The notes under the pieces were generated by a model. It saw only the letters and a list, made by a program, of their open reading frames with translations. It made no database searches and was not told the origin of the DNA. Of a stretch of 51,861 nt of DNA, positions 25,151-34,063 are shown piece after piece (position 1 is the stretch's first letter; every line of letters starts with the position of its first letter). The position numbers and the translations under genes are program-made. The DNA comes from an uncultured Eubacteriales bacterium (GTDB lineage Bacteria; Bacillota; Clostridia; Lachnospirales; Lachnospiraceae): contig CASFID010000072.1 in the NCBI GenBank assembly GCA_949294665.1, forward strand, positions 1 through 51,861, read 5' to 3'.

Positions 25151-25810
25151 TTATATCCCTTTTCTGTACAGATAGTATGAATATGCTGCCGGTACTCCCG
25201 CACAGATCAATACGATTACGATGATCGCGGCAAGTGTTCCGTAATCGCCCATCACACTGCCGAGAAAGCCCGCAATGATCAGGAGAAACCCGCCCAGTAT
25301 AAATGTCTTTCCGCCCAGCCGGTGAGTCCGGTTCCAGTTTTCCGTGCTGTTCAGCGTCCATGGAACGCGGATGCCGACCGTGTAGTTCTGCTGTAGTTTC
25401 GGCATATAGTTCCCGAGGACGATGAGGAGGATGCCGATCAGTATGAAGACAACGATCCCCACATCTATTTCCATGCCGAGAGCAATTGCGTAAGTGATAC
25501 TGTTTACGATAAGCGACATTACCGGAATGATCCAGAACACCAGTGTGAGTGGTTTTTTGTGGATGTTGCTCCGTTTCGGGTCATTAAGGGTGATAAAAGA
25601 GACAAACAGCTGCAGTACGGCCAGAATACACGGCATGCCGAATACGGCAAATGCTTTTCCTGAGTATCCGTCCGCCTGTCCGTCTGTGCCCCAGTGAGTG
25701 GCGATCTGGTCGGGAAGCCGGTTCCACGCGATGAGACCGAACAGGATCGGGATCAGCGTGATCAGCGTTGTAATGATAATTGTAATCTTATATCTTTTTA
25801 TATTTTCCAT
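25151..25810 (-). CDS. SdpI/DUF1648-family membrane protein
   Basis: The 219-residue protein has about six membrane segments and the DUF1648 motif LPDQIATHWGTDGQADGY near 32-49. The NYMPKLQQNYTVGIRVPWTL segment typical of SdpI/YhfL proteins follows near 135-155. Bacillus SdpI gives immunity to the SdpC toxin and sequesters the repressor SdpR. The adjacent ArsR-type gene, only 3 bases away, is the SdpR equivalent. No SdpC-like toxin or SdpAB gene is nearby, so this is an immunity/sensing pair without its own toxin. Confidence 0.88.
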   Translation of the reverse strand: MENIKRYKITIIITTLITLIPILFGLIAWNRLPDQIATHWGTDGQADGYSGKAFAVFGMPCILAVLQLFVSFITLNDPKRSNIHKKPLTLVFWIIPVMSLIVNSITYAIALGMEIDVGIVVFILIGILLIVLGNYMPKLQQNYTVGIRVPWTLNSTENWNRTHRLGGKTFILGGFLLIIAGFLGSVMGDYGTLAAIIVIVLICAGVPAAYSYYLYRKGI

Positions 25811-25813
25811 CGT

Positions 25814-26080
25814 TTAATTCTCTCCTTTCAGATCTGACAGCCAGACCATGACTTCCTCAAGGACAGTCAGATTTAATTCATAATAGATATAATTCTTTTC
25901 CCGCGTCTCCCGGATCAGGTCGGCTTTTTTCAGGATCTTAAGATGATAGGAGACGGTAGCCTGCGTCATATCGAAGTTTGCGGCTATGTCTCCGGCAGAA
26001 TGCCGGCCGTTTTTGAGAAGCTCCAGTATTTCCCGCCGTACAGGATCGGATAACGCTTTAAATGTATCGGCAAAACTCAA
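25814..26080 (-). CDS. ArsR-family repressor, SdpR-like
   Basis: The 88-residue winged-helix protein begins FADTFKALSDPVRREILELLK and has the recognition helix MTQATVSYHLKIL (about 38-50). It lacks the ELCVCDL-type metal-binding cysteines of ArsR, as SdpR does. The following SdpI-like gene would bind it at the membrane. Upstream are a consensus promoter and two large palindromes, so autoregulation is very likely. Confidence 0.92.
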   Translation of the reverse strand: MSFADTFKALSDPVRREILELLKNGRHSAGDIAANFDMTQATVSYHLKILKKADLIRETREKNYIYYELNLTVLEEVMVWLSDLKGEN

Positions 26081-26101
26081 TCGCGCTCACTTCCTTTCCA
26101 A

Positions 26102-26181
26102 AGTATTTAGAAATATTTCTAAATACTATATAATACTTTGAAAGCTGGAAGTCAATATCTATTTAGAAAAATATCTAAATA
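26102..26181 (-). promoter_or_regulatory. sdpR-like promoter with two palindromic operators
   Basis: On the minus strand, TTGACT (26150-26155) and TATATA (26127-26132) are 17 bases apart. A perfect 26-base palindrome occupies 26102-26127, touching the -10. A second, 22-base palindrome (26160-26181; two mismatched pairs) sharing the TATTTAGAAA/TCTAAATA arms lies upstream of the -35. Paired sites around the promoter fit a dimeric ArsR-type autorepressor. Confidence 0.8.
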
Positions 26182-26300
26182 CTTTCCAAACATGAGGTAC
26201 TTTGCTATGCTATTAAGGAAAGTGTATCAGTAAATACATGATGTTGGGGGAAAAAGCCCCCGACTTCGATCAGACAGTAACTCCGGGAGGCACAGCAGAT

Positions 26301-28043
26301 ATGGAAAAATGGTTCGTCACTATGAAGAAAGCGGATTTTGATCAGATCGCGGAGAAATATCACATTTCCCCAATTCTTGCGAGGCTGATACGAAACAGGG
26401 ATATAATCGGAGATGAGGACGTTGATTTCTATCTGAACGGAACGATAGCAGATCTCTGCGACGGAATGCTGATGAAAGATATGGACCGGGCGGTAGAGAT
26501 CCTGTCGGAAAAGATCCGGGAGGAGAAGCGGATCCGCGTGATCGGAGATTATGATATAGACGGTGTGAATGCCACATATATTCTCCAGCAGGGACTGTCC
26601 GAACTGGGGGCGGATGTGGACACGGATATCCCGGACCGGATCAGGGACGGATACGGATTGAATATCGACCTGATCGACCGGGCGATCAATGACGGGATCG
26701 ACACGATCATCACCTGCGACAACGGAATCGCCGCGGCGGAGGAGATCGCCTACGGGAAAGAAAACGGGCTGACGATCGTGGTGACGGATCACCATGAAGT
26801 GCCTTATGTGGAGATGAACGGAGAGAAGGAATACATACTTCCACGGGCAGATGCGGTCGTTGATCCCCACCGCGCGGACTGCGGGTATCCCTTCAAGGGA
26901 CTGTGCGGCGCGGCGGTGGCGTATAAACTGGTCGAGGCGCTGTACAATGTCATGCAAAGGGATCCGGAAGATGTAGACTATCTTATGGAAAATGTGGCCA
27001 TTGCGACGGTGGGCGACGTGATGGATCTGACCGGGGAGAACCGGATCTTTGTAAAGCAGGGCCTGGAGATGCTGAAACGCACGCAGAATCCGGGCCTGAA
27101 AGCGCTGATCGAATGTACGGAGATCGATGTGGAGCGTCTGAACGCCTATCATATCGGGTTCATCCTCGGACCATGTATTAATGCCAGCGGAAGGCTCGAT
27201 ACGGCAAAGCGCGCGCTGGAGCTTTTGAATGCCCGTACCAGGCGGGATGCCGTTATGCTGGCTGAGGACTTAAAAGCCCTCAATGACAGCAGAAAAGAGA
27301 TGACTGAGCGTGGCGTGGAGGAAGCTGTCCAGATGATCGAGAGCACTTCTCTGAAAGAAGACAGGGTGCTTGTGGTCTATCTGCCGGACTGTCATGAAAG
27401 CATTGCGGGGATCATCGCCGGGCGTATCCGTGAGAAATACTACAAGCCTGTATTCGTGCTCACAAGAGCGGAAGAGGGAGTCAAAGGCTCCGGGCGTTCC
27501 ATCGAGTCCTACGACATGTTTGCCCAGATGTGCAGGTGCCGGGCGCTCTTTACAAAGTTCGGCGGACATAAGCTGGCGGCAGGCCTGTCGCTGAAAGAGG
27601 AGAATGTGGAGCGGTTCCGGGAGACGATCAATGAGCTCTGCGAACTGAGCGATGAGGACCTCCAGGAGAAGGTGTCTATCGATATGCGGCTTCCGTTCCC
27701 CTATATTACGGAACAGCTCGTAAATGAACTGGAACTTCTGGAACCCTTTGGCAAGGGAAATCCAAAACCTCTCTTTGCAGAGCGTAATTTACGAGTCATC
27801 AGTCCGCGTATCTTCGGAAAGAACAGAAACGTGCTCAAATGCAGGCTACAGGACCAGCAGGGCAACCAGATGGAGGCGGTGTATTTCGGAGATGTGGAGG
27901 ACTGCCTTCAGGCGATGGAGAAAAAGCAGGTCATGTCGTTTACATATTATCCGACGATCAACGAATATATGGGAAGAAGGACTCTGCAGCTTACGATCGT
28001 GAATTATCAGCAGACTGAGCAGGCTTTACAGAAAAATGTTTGA
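26301..28043 (+). CDS. recJ: Single-stranded-DNA-specific exonuclease RecJ
   Basis: RecJ degrades 5' single-stranded DNA ends in recombination and mismatch/base-excision repair. The start chosen is MEKWFVTMKK, preceded by GGGAGG; an in-frame ATG at 26238 is possible but has only a distant site. The 580-residue protein has DHH motifs I-IV (IGDYDIDGVN, TCDNGIA, VTDHHE), the DHHA1 domain with SGRS and GGHKLAAGL, and a C-terminal OB fold from about 440. The short form is usual in clostridia. It is followed by rel, but the apt gene commonly found between them in Firmicutes is absent. Confidence 0.95.
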   Translation: MEKWFVTMKKADFDQIAEKYHISPILARLIRNRDIIGDEDVDFYLNGTIADLCDGMLMKDMDRAVEILSEKIREEKRIRVIGDYDIDGVNATYILQQGLSELGADVDTDIPDRIRDGYGLNIDLIDRAINDGIDTIITCDNGIAAAEEIAYGKENGLTIVVTDHHEVPYVEMNGEKEYILPRADAVVDPHRADCGYPFKGLCGAAVAYKLVEALYNVMQRDPEDVDYLMENVAIATVGDVMDLTGENRIFVKQGLEMLKRTQNPGLKALIECTEIDVERLNAYHIGFILGPCINASGRLDTAKRALELLNARTRRDAVMLAEDLKALNDSRKEMTERGVEEAVQMIESTSLKEDRVLVVYLPDCHESIAGIIAGRIREKYYKPVFVLTRAEEGVKGSGRSIESYDMFAQMCRCRALFTKFGGHKLAAGLSLKEENVERFRETINELCELSDEDLQEKVSIDMRLPFPYITEQLVNELELLEPFGKGNPKPLFAERNLRVISPRIFGKNRNVLKCRLQDQQGNQMEAVYFGDVEDCLQAMEKKQVMSFTYYPTINEYMGRRTLQLTIVNYQQTEQALQKNV

Positions 28044-28131
28044 AAATCGACAAAATAGTGCTATACTATGAATATTATAGAGTTATCATAGAATCAGTGG
28101 GGATGCCCCGAAGTTGCAGAGGCATCCTTTT
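28040..28131 (+). promoter_or_regulatory. rel promoter with hairpin in the leader
   Basis: TTGAAA (28040-28045) and TATACT (28062-28067) are 16 bases apart, overlapping the recJ stop. The leader then contains GGATGCC (28101-28107) pairing with GGCATCC (28121-28127), followed by TTTTC. This may be the recJ terminator, an attenuator for rel, or both. Confidence 0.55.
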
Positions 28132-28167
28132 CATATAGAAAACAGATCAGATAAAGGGGGTAGTGAT

Positions 28168-30471
28168 ATGGCGGGTACTCTTGAATATGAACAGCTCAAT
28201 AAGAACCTTGAGGTCGTGGACGGCCATGCGGTAAAAGCTCCCGAGGACTATCAGGATCCTGAAGAACTCTACCGGGCTCTGGTAGCCAGGGTGAGGAAAT
28301 ATCATCCCTCCACCGATATCTCAATGATCGAGAAAGCATATAATATCGGAAAAGAAGCACATAAAGATCAGGTGAGAAAATCAGGAGAACCATATATCAT
28401 CCATCCGCTGTGGGTAGGTATTATCCTGGCCGACCTGGAGATGGATAAGGAGACGATCGTTGCGGGGATGCTGCATGACGCAGTGGAAGATACAGATATG
28501 ACGCTGGACGATATCACAAGAGAATTCGGCGAAGAGGTCGCCCTTCTCGTAGACGGCGTTACGAAGCTGGGACAGCTCAATTATTCCCAGGATAAGCTTG
28601 AAGTGCAGGCCGAGAATCTGCGCAAGATGTTCCTTGCAATGGCAAAGGACATCCGTGTGATCATCATCAAACTGGCGGACCGGCTCCACAATATGCGCAC
28701 GCTGGAGTTTATGACGCCGGCGAAGCAGCAGGAGAAAGCCCGCGAGACGATGGATATCTATGCGCCTATCGCTCAGAGGCTCGGTATCTCCAAAATCAAG
28801 ACAGAGCTCGACGACCTGTCTTTAAAATACTGGAAACCGGACGTCTACTATCAGCTTGTAAAAGACCTGAACGAACGCAAGACTGAGAGGGAGGAATTCG
28901 TACAGCAGATCGTCGCGGAAGTGTCAAAGCATATGAAGAATGCTCATATTAAGGCAAAGGTCTATGGCCGTGTGAAGCATTTCTTCAGTATATATAAGAA
29001 GATGGTGAATCAGAATAAAACGCTGGATCAGGTGTATGACCTCTTTGCGGTGCGTATTATCGTAGATTCAGTGAAAGACTGCTATGCGGCGCTGGGCATC
29101 ATCCATGAGATGTATACGCCGATCCCGGGACGATTCAAGGATTATATCGCCATGCCGAAGCCGAATATGTATCAGTCTCTCCACACGACGCTGATGGGGC
29201 CGTCCGGCCAGCCGTTCGAGATCCAGATCCGTACCGAGGAGATGCACAAGACGGCTGAATACGGTATCGCCGCCCACTGGAAATATAAGGAGGGCGCGGA
29301 CGCCGCGAAGAGTATGGAAGCACAGGAGGCAAAGCTCAACTGGCTGCGTCAGATCCTGGAGTGGCAGAGAGACATGTCGGATAACCGGGAGTTTTTAAGC
29401 CTGTTAAAGGGAGATCTGGACCTGTTCGCGGAGGACGTCTACTGCTTCACACCCAACGGGGATGTGAAGAATCTGCCAAATGGTTCCACGCCGGTGGATT
29501 TCGCCTATGCGATCCACAGCGCGGTCGGCAACAAGATGGTCGGCGCCCGTGTGAACGGCAAGCTGGTCAACATTGATTATAAGATACAGAACGGCGACAG
29601 GATCGAGATTCTGACGTCCCAGAATTCAAAAGGGCCAAGCCGGGACTGGCTGAATATCGTCAAGAGCACGCAGGCAAAGAATAAGATCAACCAGTGGTTT
29701 AAGAAGCAGTTCAAGGAAGAGAATATCATCCGCGGTAAAGAGCTGATCCTCTCATACTGCCGCAGCAAAAATATAAATCTGTCCGATATCCTCAAACCGA
29801 AATACCAGCAGATCGTACAGAAAAAGTATGGTTTCCGCGACTGGGACGCGGTCCTTGCAGCAATCGGACACGGAGGTCTTAAGGAAGGCCAGGTGGTGAA
29901 CCGGCTCCAGGAGGAATACGAGAAAGAGCACAAAAAAGAGATCACCGACGAGACGATCCTCGAGAAAATCTCCGAGGCGAACCACCAGAAGGTGCATATC
30001 GCCAAGTCGAAGAGCGGCATCGTCGTCAAAGGCATCAACGATATGGCGGTGCGTTTCTCCAAGTGCTGTAATCCGGTGCCCGGGGATGAGATCGTCGGGT
30101 TTGTCACCCGCGGACGCGGCATGTCCATCCACCGGACGGACTGTGTGAACATGCTCCATCTCTCCGCGGCTGAGCGGGAGAGACTTATCGACGCCGAGTG
30201 GGAGGATACATCGGAGAGCGAGGGCGGAGGACAGTATCTTGCTGAACTCAAGATGTACGCGGACGACAGGCAGGGACTTCTTATGGACATCACGAAGATC
30301 TTTACAGAGGCAAAGATTGATGTGAAGTCGGTGAACATCAGAACAAGCAAGAAGGGTACGGCGACTCTTGATATGGGTTTTATCGTGCAGGGGCGCGAGC
30401 AGCTTGACGAGGTGATCAAAAAGCTGCGTCAGGTGGAGAGCGTGATCGATATCGAGAGGACGACGGGATGA
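28168..30471 (+). CDS. relA: Bifunctional (p)ppGpp synthetase/hydrolase Rel
   Basis: Rel makes and degrades (p)ppGpp in the stringent response. The start chosen is MAGTLEYEQL, with AAAGGGGG upstream. The 767-residue protein has the HD hydrolase domain with intact H103-D104 (AGMLHDAVEDTD), so it should hydrolyse ppGpp. Next come the synthetase domain (RIIVDSVKDCY, PNMYQSLHTT), the TGS domain at about 400-465 (CFTPNGDVKNLP), the helical/zinc-finger region (KCCNPVPGD) and a C-terminal ACT domain. It opens a clostridial operon with MBL hydrolase, hemZ, hisS and aspS. Confidence 0.97.
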   Translation: MAGTLEYEQLNKNLEVVDGHAVKAPEDYQDPEELYRALVARVRKYHPSTDISMIEKAYNIGKEAHKDQVRKSGEPYIIHPLWVGIILADLEMDKETIVAGMLHDAVEDTDMTLDDITREFGEEVALLVDGVTKLGQLNYSQDKLEVQAENLRKMFLAMAKDIRVIIIKLADRLHNMRTLEFMTPAKQQEKARETMDIYAPIAQRLGISKIKTELDDLSLKYWKPDVYYQLVKDLNERKTEREEFVQQIVAEVSKHMKNAHIKAKVYGRVKHFFSIYKKMVNQNKTLDQVYDLFAVRIIVDSVKDCYAALGIIHEMYTPIPGRFKDYIAMPKPNMYQSLHTTLMGPSGQPFEIQIRTEEMHKTAEYGIAAHWKYKEGADAAKSMEAQEAKLNWLRQILEWQRDMSDNREFLSLLKGDLDLFAEDVYCFTPNGDVKNLPNGSTPVDFAYAIHSAVGNKMVGARVNGKLVNIDYKIQNGDRIEILTSQNSKGPSRDWLNIVKSTQAKNKINQWFKKQFKEENIIRGKELILSYCRSKNINLSDILKPKYQQIVQKKYGFRDWDAVLAAIGHGGLKEGQVVNRLQEEYEKEHKKEITDETILEKISEANHQKVHIAKSKSGIVVKGINDMAVRFSKCCNPVPGDEIVGFVTRGRGMSIHRTDCVNMLHLSAAERERLIDAEWEDTSESEGGGQYLAELKMYADDRQGLLMDITKIFTEAKIDVKSVNIRTSKKGTATLDMGFIVQGREQLDEVIKKLRQVESVIDIERTTG

Positions 30472-30499
30472 TAAAGTATGACAGGAGATCAGAGAGAAG

Positions 30500-31123
30500 A
30501 TGAAGATAGAAAGATTTGTACTTGGTCCGGTGGGAACGAACTGCTATATCGTCAGCAACGGGGAGACGAAAGAATGTTTTCTCGTTGATCTGGCGGCGTG
30601 TCCTCCGGAACTTGTGAGCCATATTAAAAAGACAGGGCTGACAGTGAAGGCGGTGCTGCTCACGCACGGGCATTTTGATCATATCATGGGGCTCGACCGT
30701 TTCCTGGAGGAGTTCCCGGCGCCGGTCTATGCATGCAAAGCGGAGAGGGAACTTCTGGAGAACGCGCAGCTGAACTCTTCCGCATCTATGCTCGGACAGC
30801 CTTACACATTTAACGGGGCAGAGTATCTGGCGGACGGGGAGATCCTAAATCTCGCAGGGATGAAGATCCAGGTGCTCCACACTCCGGGACACACAGCCGG
30901 CGGATGCTGCTACTACATTGCCGGCGAAAATGTGCTCTTCAGCGGGGATACCCTGTTCCGGGCGTCCATCGGACGCACAGATCTGCCTACCGGAAGTATG
31001 AGTGAACTTGTGCGTTCCGTCCGGGAGAAACTGTTTGTCCTGCCGGATGAGACGAAAGTTTATCCGGGACACATGGAAGAGACGGATATCGCCTATGAGA
31101 AGAAATATAATCCGTTCCTCTGA
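30500..31123 (+). CDS. Metallo-beta-lactamase-fold hydrolase (glyoxalase II-like)
   Basis: The 207-residue MBL-fold protein has the dinuclear zinc motif H56-x-H58-x-D60-H61 (THGHFDHIMGLD), followed by HTPGHTAGG, FSGDTLF and a final PGHMEET. It is short like the YcbL/GloB2 class, lacking the C-terminal domain of true glyoxalase II, so it may hydrolyse thioesters or lactoylglutathione-like compounds. It lies 28 bases after rel, a conserved position in clostridia. Confidence 0.9.
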   Translation: MKIERFVLGPVGTNCYIVSNGETKECFLVDLAACPPELVSHIKKTGLTVKAVLLTHGHFDHIMGLDRFLEEFPAPVYACKAERELLENAQLNSSASMLGQPYTFNGAEYLADGEILNLAGMKIQVLHTPGHTAGGCCYYIAGENVLFSGDTLFRASIGRTDLPTGSMSELVRSVREKLFVLPDETKVYPGHMEETDIAYEKKYNPFL

Positions 31124-31189
31124 AAAGAAATCCGGCGGTCAGCGTCCGCCAGGAGAAGCAAAAAGAGTTTTATCAGGCGGGAATGAACA

Positions 31190-32806
31190 ATGATAAGGAT
31201 ATCAAGTAAAAGAAACAAATATACTTATAATGTATATCATGTCGTGAAAGCATTCTTTCCAAATGAAGAAATTACACAGAAAGTAGATGAAAAGCAGGAC
31301 TCTCTCGTAGATATAGAGCTGCCGGGAGAGACCTGCTTTTCCCTTGCTCCCGGTGAAGTGGATCGTGCGCTGAATATACAGGGCAGGCAGGGGGAAAGGG
31401 CGGAAACGGACATGGAATTTCCCGATGCGTCGTTTCCTGATGTGGAGTTCCCCACGGAAGAGGCGCGGCAGCAGGCGGTGAAACGAGAGATCACAAGACG
31501 GCTCTATCGTTATCTTTCTGAGACGACCGGGCGTTCCCTGGCGTGGGGGACGCTTACAGGCGTGCGTCCGACAAAGCTGGCCATGCAGAAAATAGAATCC
31601 GGCATGACCCAGGAAGAAACGGCACATTTTCTGGAGGATACGTATTATGTGAGCGGGGATAAGGCGCGCCTTGCCTGTGAGGTGGCGTGCAGAGAGAATG
31701 AGCTTCTGTCGCGCCTGGACTGTCAGGAGGGATTCAGTCTCTACGCGGGCATCCCATTCTGCCCCAGCGTGTGCTCCTACTGCTCGTTCAGTTCATCACC
31801 GGTCGGGGAATGGAAAGACCGGATGGACGCATATCTGGACGCGCTGCTCAAAGAGATACATGCCATTGGAGAGATGACAGAAGAGCAGGGCCGAAGACCG
31901 GATACCATATATATCGGCGGCGGGACGCCGACTACGCTCGAACCGCGGCAGCTGGAACGTCTGCTGAGTGCTGTGACAGAAACCTTCGATGTCTCTAACA
32001 CCCTGGAATTCACCGTGGAGGCAGGCCGGCCGGACAGCATCACAGAAGAGAAACTCTCAGTCATCCGAAAATATCCTGTGAGCCGAATCTCCGTCAATCC
32101 TCAGACGATGCAGCAGAAGACGCTGGATCTTGTAGGCAGGAGGCACACAGTAGAGCAGACAGTGCATGCATTTGAGATGGCGCGGGACATGGGATTTGAC
32201 AATATCAATATGGATCTGATCGCCGGACTTCCCGGTGAGACGGTCGGGGATATGGAAGATACCCTGCGGCAGATCGAGGCTCTGCGGCCCGACAGTCTGA
32301 CAGTCCACGCCCTTGCGATCAAGAGGACCGCCAGATTCGGGCAGGAGGGACGTACGGCAGATCTTCATGCGGAGATATCCGGCATGGTGGAGAGCGCCTA
32401 TGCGAGCGCCCGCAGGATGGGACTGGTTCCCTATTACCTGTACCGGCAGAAGAATATCGCAGGGAATTTTGAAAATGTGGGCTACGCGGAACTTGACAAA
32501 GCCGGAATATACAATATACTGATTATGGAAGAAAAACAGACCATCCTTGCGGCGGGGGCGGGAGCGTCCACAAAGATCCTGCTCAGGGAACCGATCATAA
32601 AGGATGGCGGAAAAGAAGTGGATCTGATCCGTGTGGAGAACGTAAAGAATATCAACGAATATATTTCCCGGATCGATGAAATGATAGAACGAAAATACCA
32701 CAAGGGTATACCATTATGCCGTGAAAATCACGGCAAACAGAGGAAATACCACAAGGGTATACCATTATGCCGTGAAAATCACGGCAAACAGAGGAAAGGA
32801 GAATAG
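31190..32806 (+). CDS. hemZ: Coproporphyrinogen dehydrogenase-like radical SAM protein HemZ, repeat-extended
   Basis: The 538-residue radical SAM enzyme of the HemN/HemW group has the cluster motif C191-x3-C195-x2-C198 (FCPSVCSYCSF). The downstream glycine-rich and SAM-binding stretches are IYIGGGTPTTL and VEAGRPDSI. A 150-residue N-terminal domain marks the HemZ branch. True oxygen-independent coproporphyrinogen oxidase activity is uncertain for this branch. The last 36 residues are odd: two identical 17-residue units (KYHKGIPLCRENHGKQR) encoded by a perfect 51-base tandem duplication, beyond where homologues normally end. The hisS ribosome site overlaps the final codons. Confidence 0.92.
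   Translation: MIRISSKRNKYTYNVYHVVKAFFPNEEITQKVDEKQDSLVDIELPGETCFSLAPGEVDRALNIQGRQGERAETDMEFPDASFPDVEFPTEEARQQAVKREITRRLYRYLSETTGRSLAWGTLTGVRPTKLAMQKIESGMTQEETAHFLEDTYYVSGDKARLACEVACRENELLSRLDCQEGFSLYAGIPFCPSVCSYCSFSSSPVGEWKDRMDAYLDALLKEIHAIGEMTEEQGRRPDTIYIGGGTPTTLEPRQLERLLSAVTETFDVSNTLEFTVEAGRPDSITEEKLSVIRKYPVSRISVNPQTMQQKTLDLVGRRHTVEQTVHAFEMARDMGFDNINMDLIAGLPGETVGDMEDTLRQIEALRPDSLTVHALAIKRTARFGQEGRTADLHAEISGMVESAYASARRMGLVPYYLYRQKNIAGNFENVGYAELDKAGIYNILIMEEKQTILAAGAGASTKILLREPIIKDGGKEVDLIRVENVKNINEYISRIDEMIERKYHKGIPLCRENHGKQRKYHKGIPLCRENHGKQRKGE
32693..32797 (+). repeat. 51-base tandem duplication with hairpins at hemZ end
   Basis: Two perfect copies lie at 32693-32743 and 32744-32794, with three bases of a third. 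Each copy contains the hairpin GCCGTGAAAATCACGGC (7-base stem, 3-base loop) and a GGTATACC palindrome. The period is 17 codons, so the hemZ frame stays open. It lies just before hisS. Confidence 0.95.
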
Positions 32807-32812
32807 ACAGTT

Positions 32813-34063
32813 ATGGCGCTGAAAAAGAAACCGGTCACAGGCATGAAAGATATGATGCCGTCCGAAATGGAGGTCAGGGATTATGTCATCAGTCTGATCA
32901 AGGACACATATAAGACATTCGGGTTCTCATCGATTGAGACACCCTGCGTAGAGCACATTGAAAATCTGTGCAGCAAACAGGGCGGGGACAACGAGAAGCT
33001 GATCTTCAAGATTTTAAAGAGAGGCGAGAAGCTTAAGATCAATGAGGCAAAAGAAGAGGCTGATCTTGTGGACGGAGGACTGCGCTACGACCTGACAGTT
33101 CCGCTTTCCCGTTACTATGCAAACCATGCGAATGAGCTTCCGGCTCCGTTCAAGGCGCTTCAGATGGGAAATGTATGGCGTGCGGACAGACCTCAGAGAG
33201 GACGTTTCCGTCAGTTTATGCAGTGTGATATCGATATCCTCGGCGAACCGTCCAATCTGGCTGAGATCGAACTGATCCTTGCGACGACGACACTGCTCGG
33301 CAAGCTGGATTTCCACAACTTCACCATCCGCATCAACGACAGAAGATTCCTGAAGGCTATGGCGGCTTACAGCGGCTTCAAAGAGGAAGATTACGACAGT
33401 GTATTTATCACGCTGGACAAGATGGATAAGATCGGACTGGACGGCGTCGAGGCAGAGCTGAAGGAGAACGGTTATGCAGAGGAATCGGTTGAGAAGTATC
33501 TTGAGCTTTTTAAAGAGATTACGGGCGATGTTGCGGGCGTCCGCATGTGTAAGGAGAAATTACAGGGCTATCTTGCGCCTGAGGCGGCGGATGGGCTGGA
33601 AATGATCATCAGCTGCGTGGAGCAGGAGAAAGAAGCGGACTTCCGCATGAAATTCGATCCTACCCTTGTTCGCGGTATGTCCTACTATACAGGGACGATT
33701 TTTGAAATCTCCATGGATGAGTTCGGCGGCTCTGTCGGAGGCGGCGGACGCTACGACAAGATGATCGGAAAATTCACCGGTCAGGATACGCCTGCGGTAG
33801 GATTCTCCATCGGGTTCGAGCGTATCGTGATGCTCCTTCTCGAGCGCGGCTATCAGGTCCCTACAAGCAGACCGAAGAAAGCCTATCTTCTGGAGAAGAA
33901 GATCTCTCAGGAGAAGCTGCTTGAAGTGCTGGAACAGGCAAAGGCAGACCGTGCAGACGGAATGCAGGTTATGATCATGAATATGAAGAAGAACAAGAAG
34001 TTCCAGAAGGAACAGCTTACAGAACAGGGATATACGGATATTACGGAGGTGTACAATGGCTGA
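32813..34063 (+). CDS. hisS: Histidyl-tRNA synthetase
   Basis: This class II synthetase charges tRNA-His. The 416-residue protein has motif 2 around RPQRGRFRQFMQCDID, the histidine-binding LVRGMSYYTGTIFE and motif 3 VGFSIGFERI, followed by a short anticodon-binding domain from about 330. The motif-2 segment reads MQCDIDILG where many homologues have HQxGxE-like residues, a variant seen in other clostridial enzymes. AAAGGAG lies within the hemZ end. It overlaps aspS by eight bases, indicating coupled translation. No T-box is visible. Confidence 0.96.
   Translation: MALKKKPVTGMKDMMPSEMEVRDYVISLIKDTYKTFGFSSIETPCVEHIENLCSKQGGDNEKLIFKILKRGEKLKINEAKEEADLVDGGLRYDLTVPLSRYYANHANELPAPFKALQMGNVWRADRPQRGRFRQFMQCDIDILGEPSNLAEIELILATTTLLGKLDFHNFTIRINDRRFLKAMAAYSGFKEEDYDSVFITLDKMDKIGLDGVEAELKENGYAEESVEKYLELFKEITGDVAGVRMCKEKLQGYLAPEAADGLEMIISCVEQEKEADFRMKFDPTLVRGMSYYTGTIFEISMDEFGGSVGGGGRYDKMIGKFTGQDTPAVGFSIGFERIVMLLLERGYQVPTSRPKKAYLLEKKISQEKLLEVLEQAKADRADGMQVMIMNMKKNKKFQKEQLTEQGYTDITEVYNG

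Noticed and set aside
28101-28131. A T-box or riboswitch in the rel leader
   Set aside because: The leader is too short and lacks T-box core sequences; only a simple hairpin is present.
32693-32797. A CRISPR array at the hemZ end
   Set aside because: There are only two directly abutting copies with no spacers, inside a coding frame; it is a tandem duplication.
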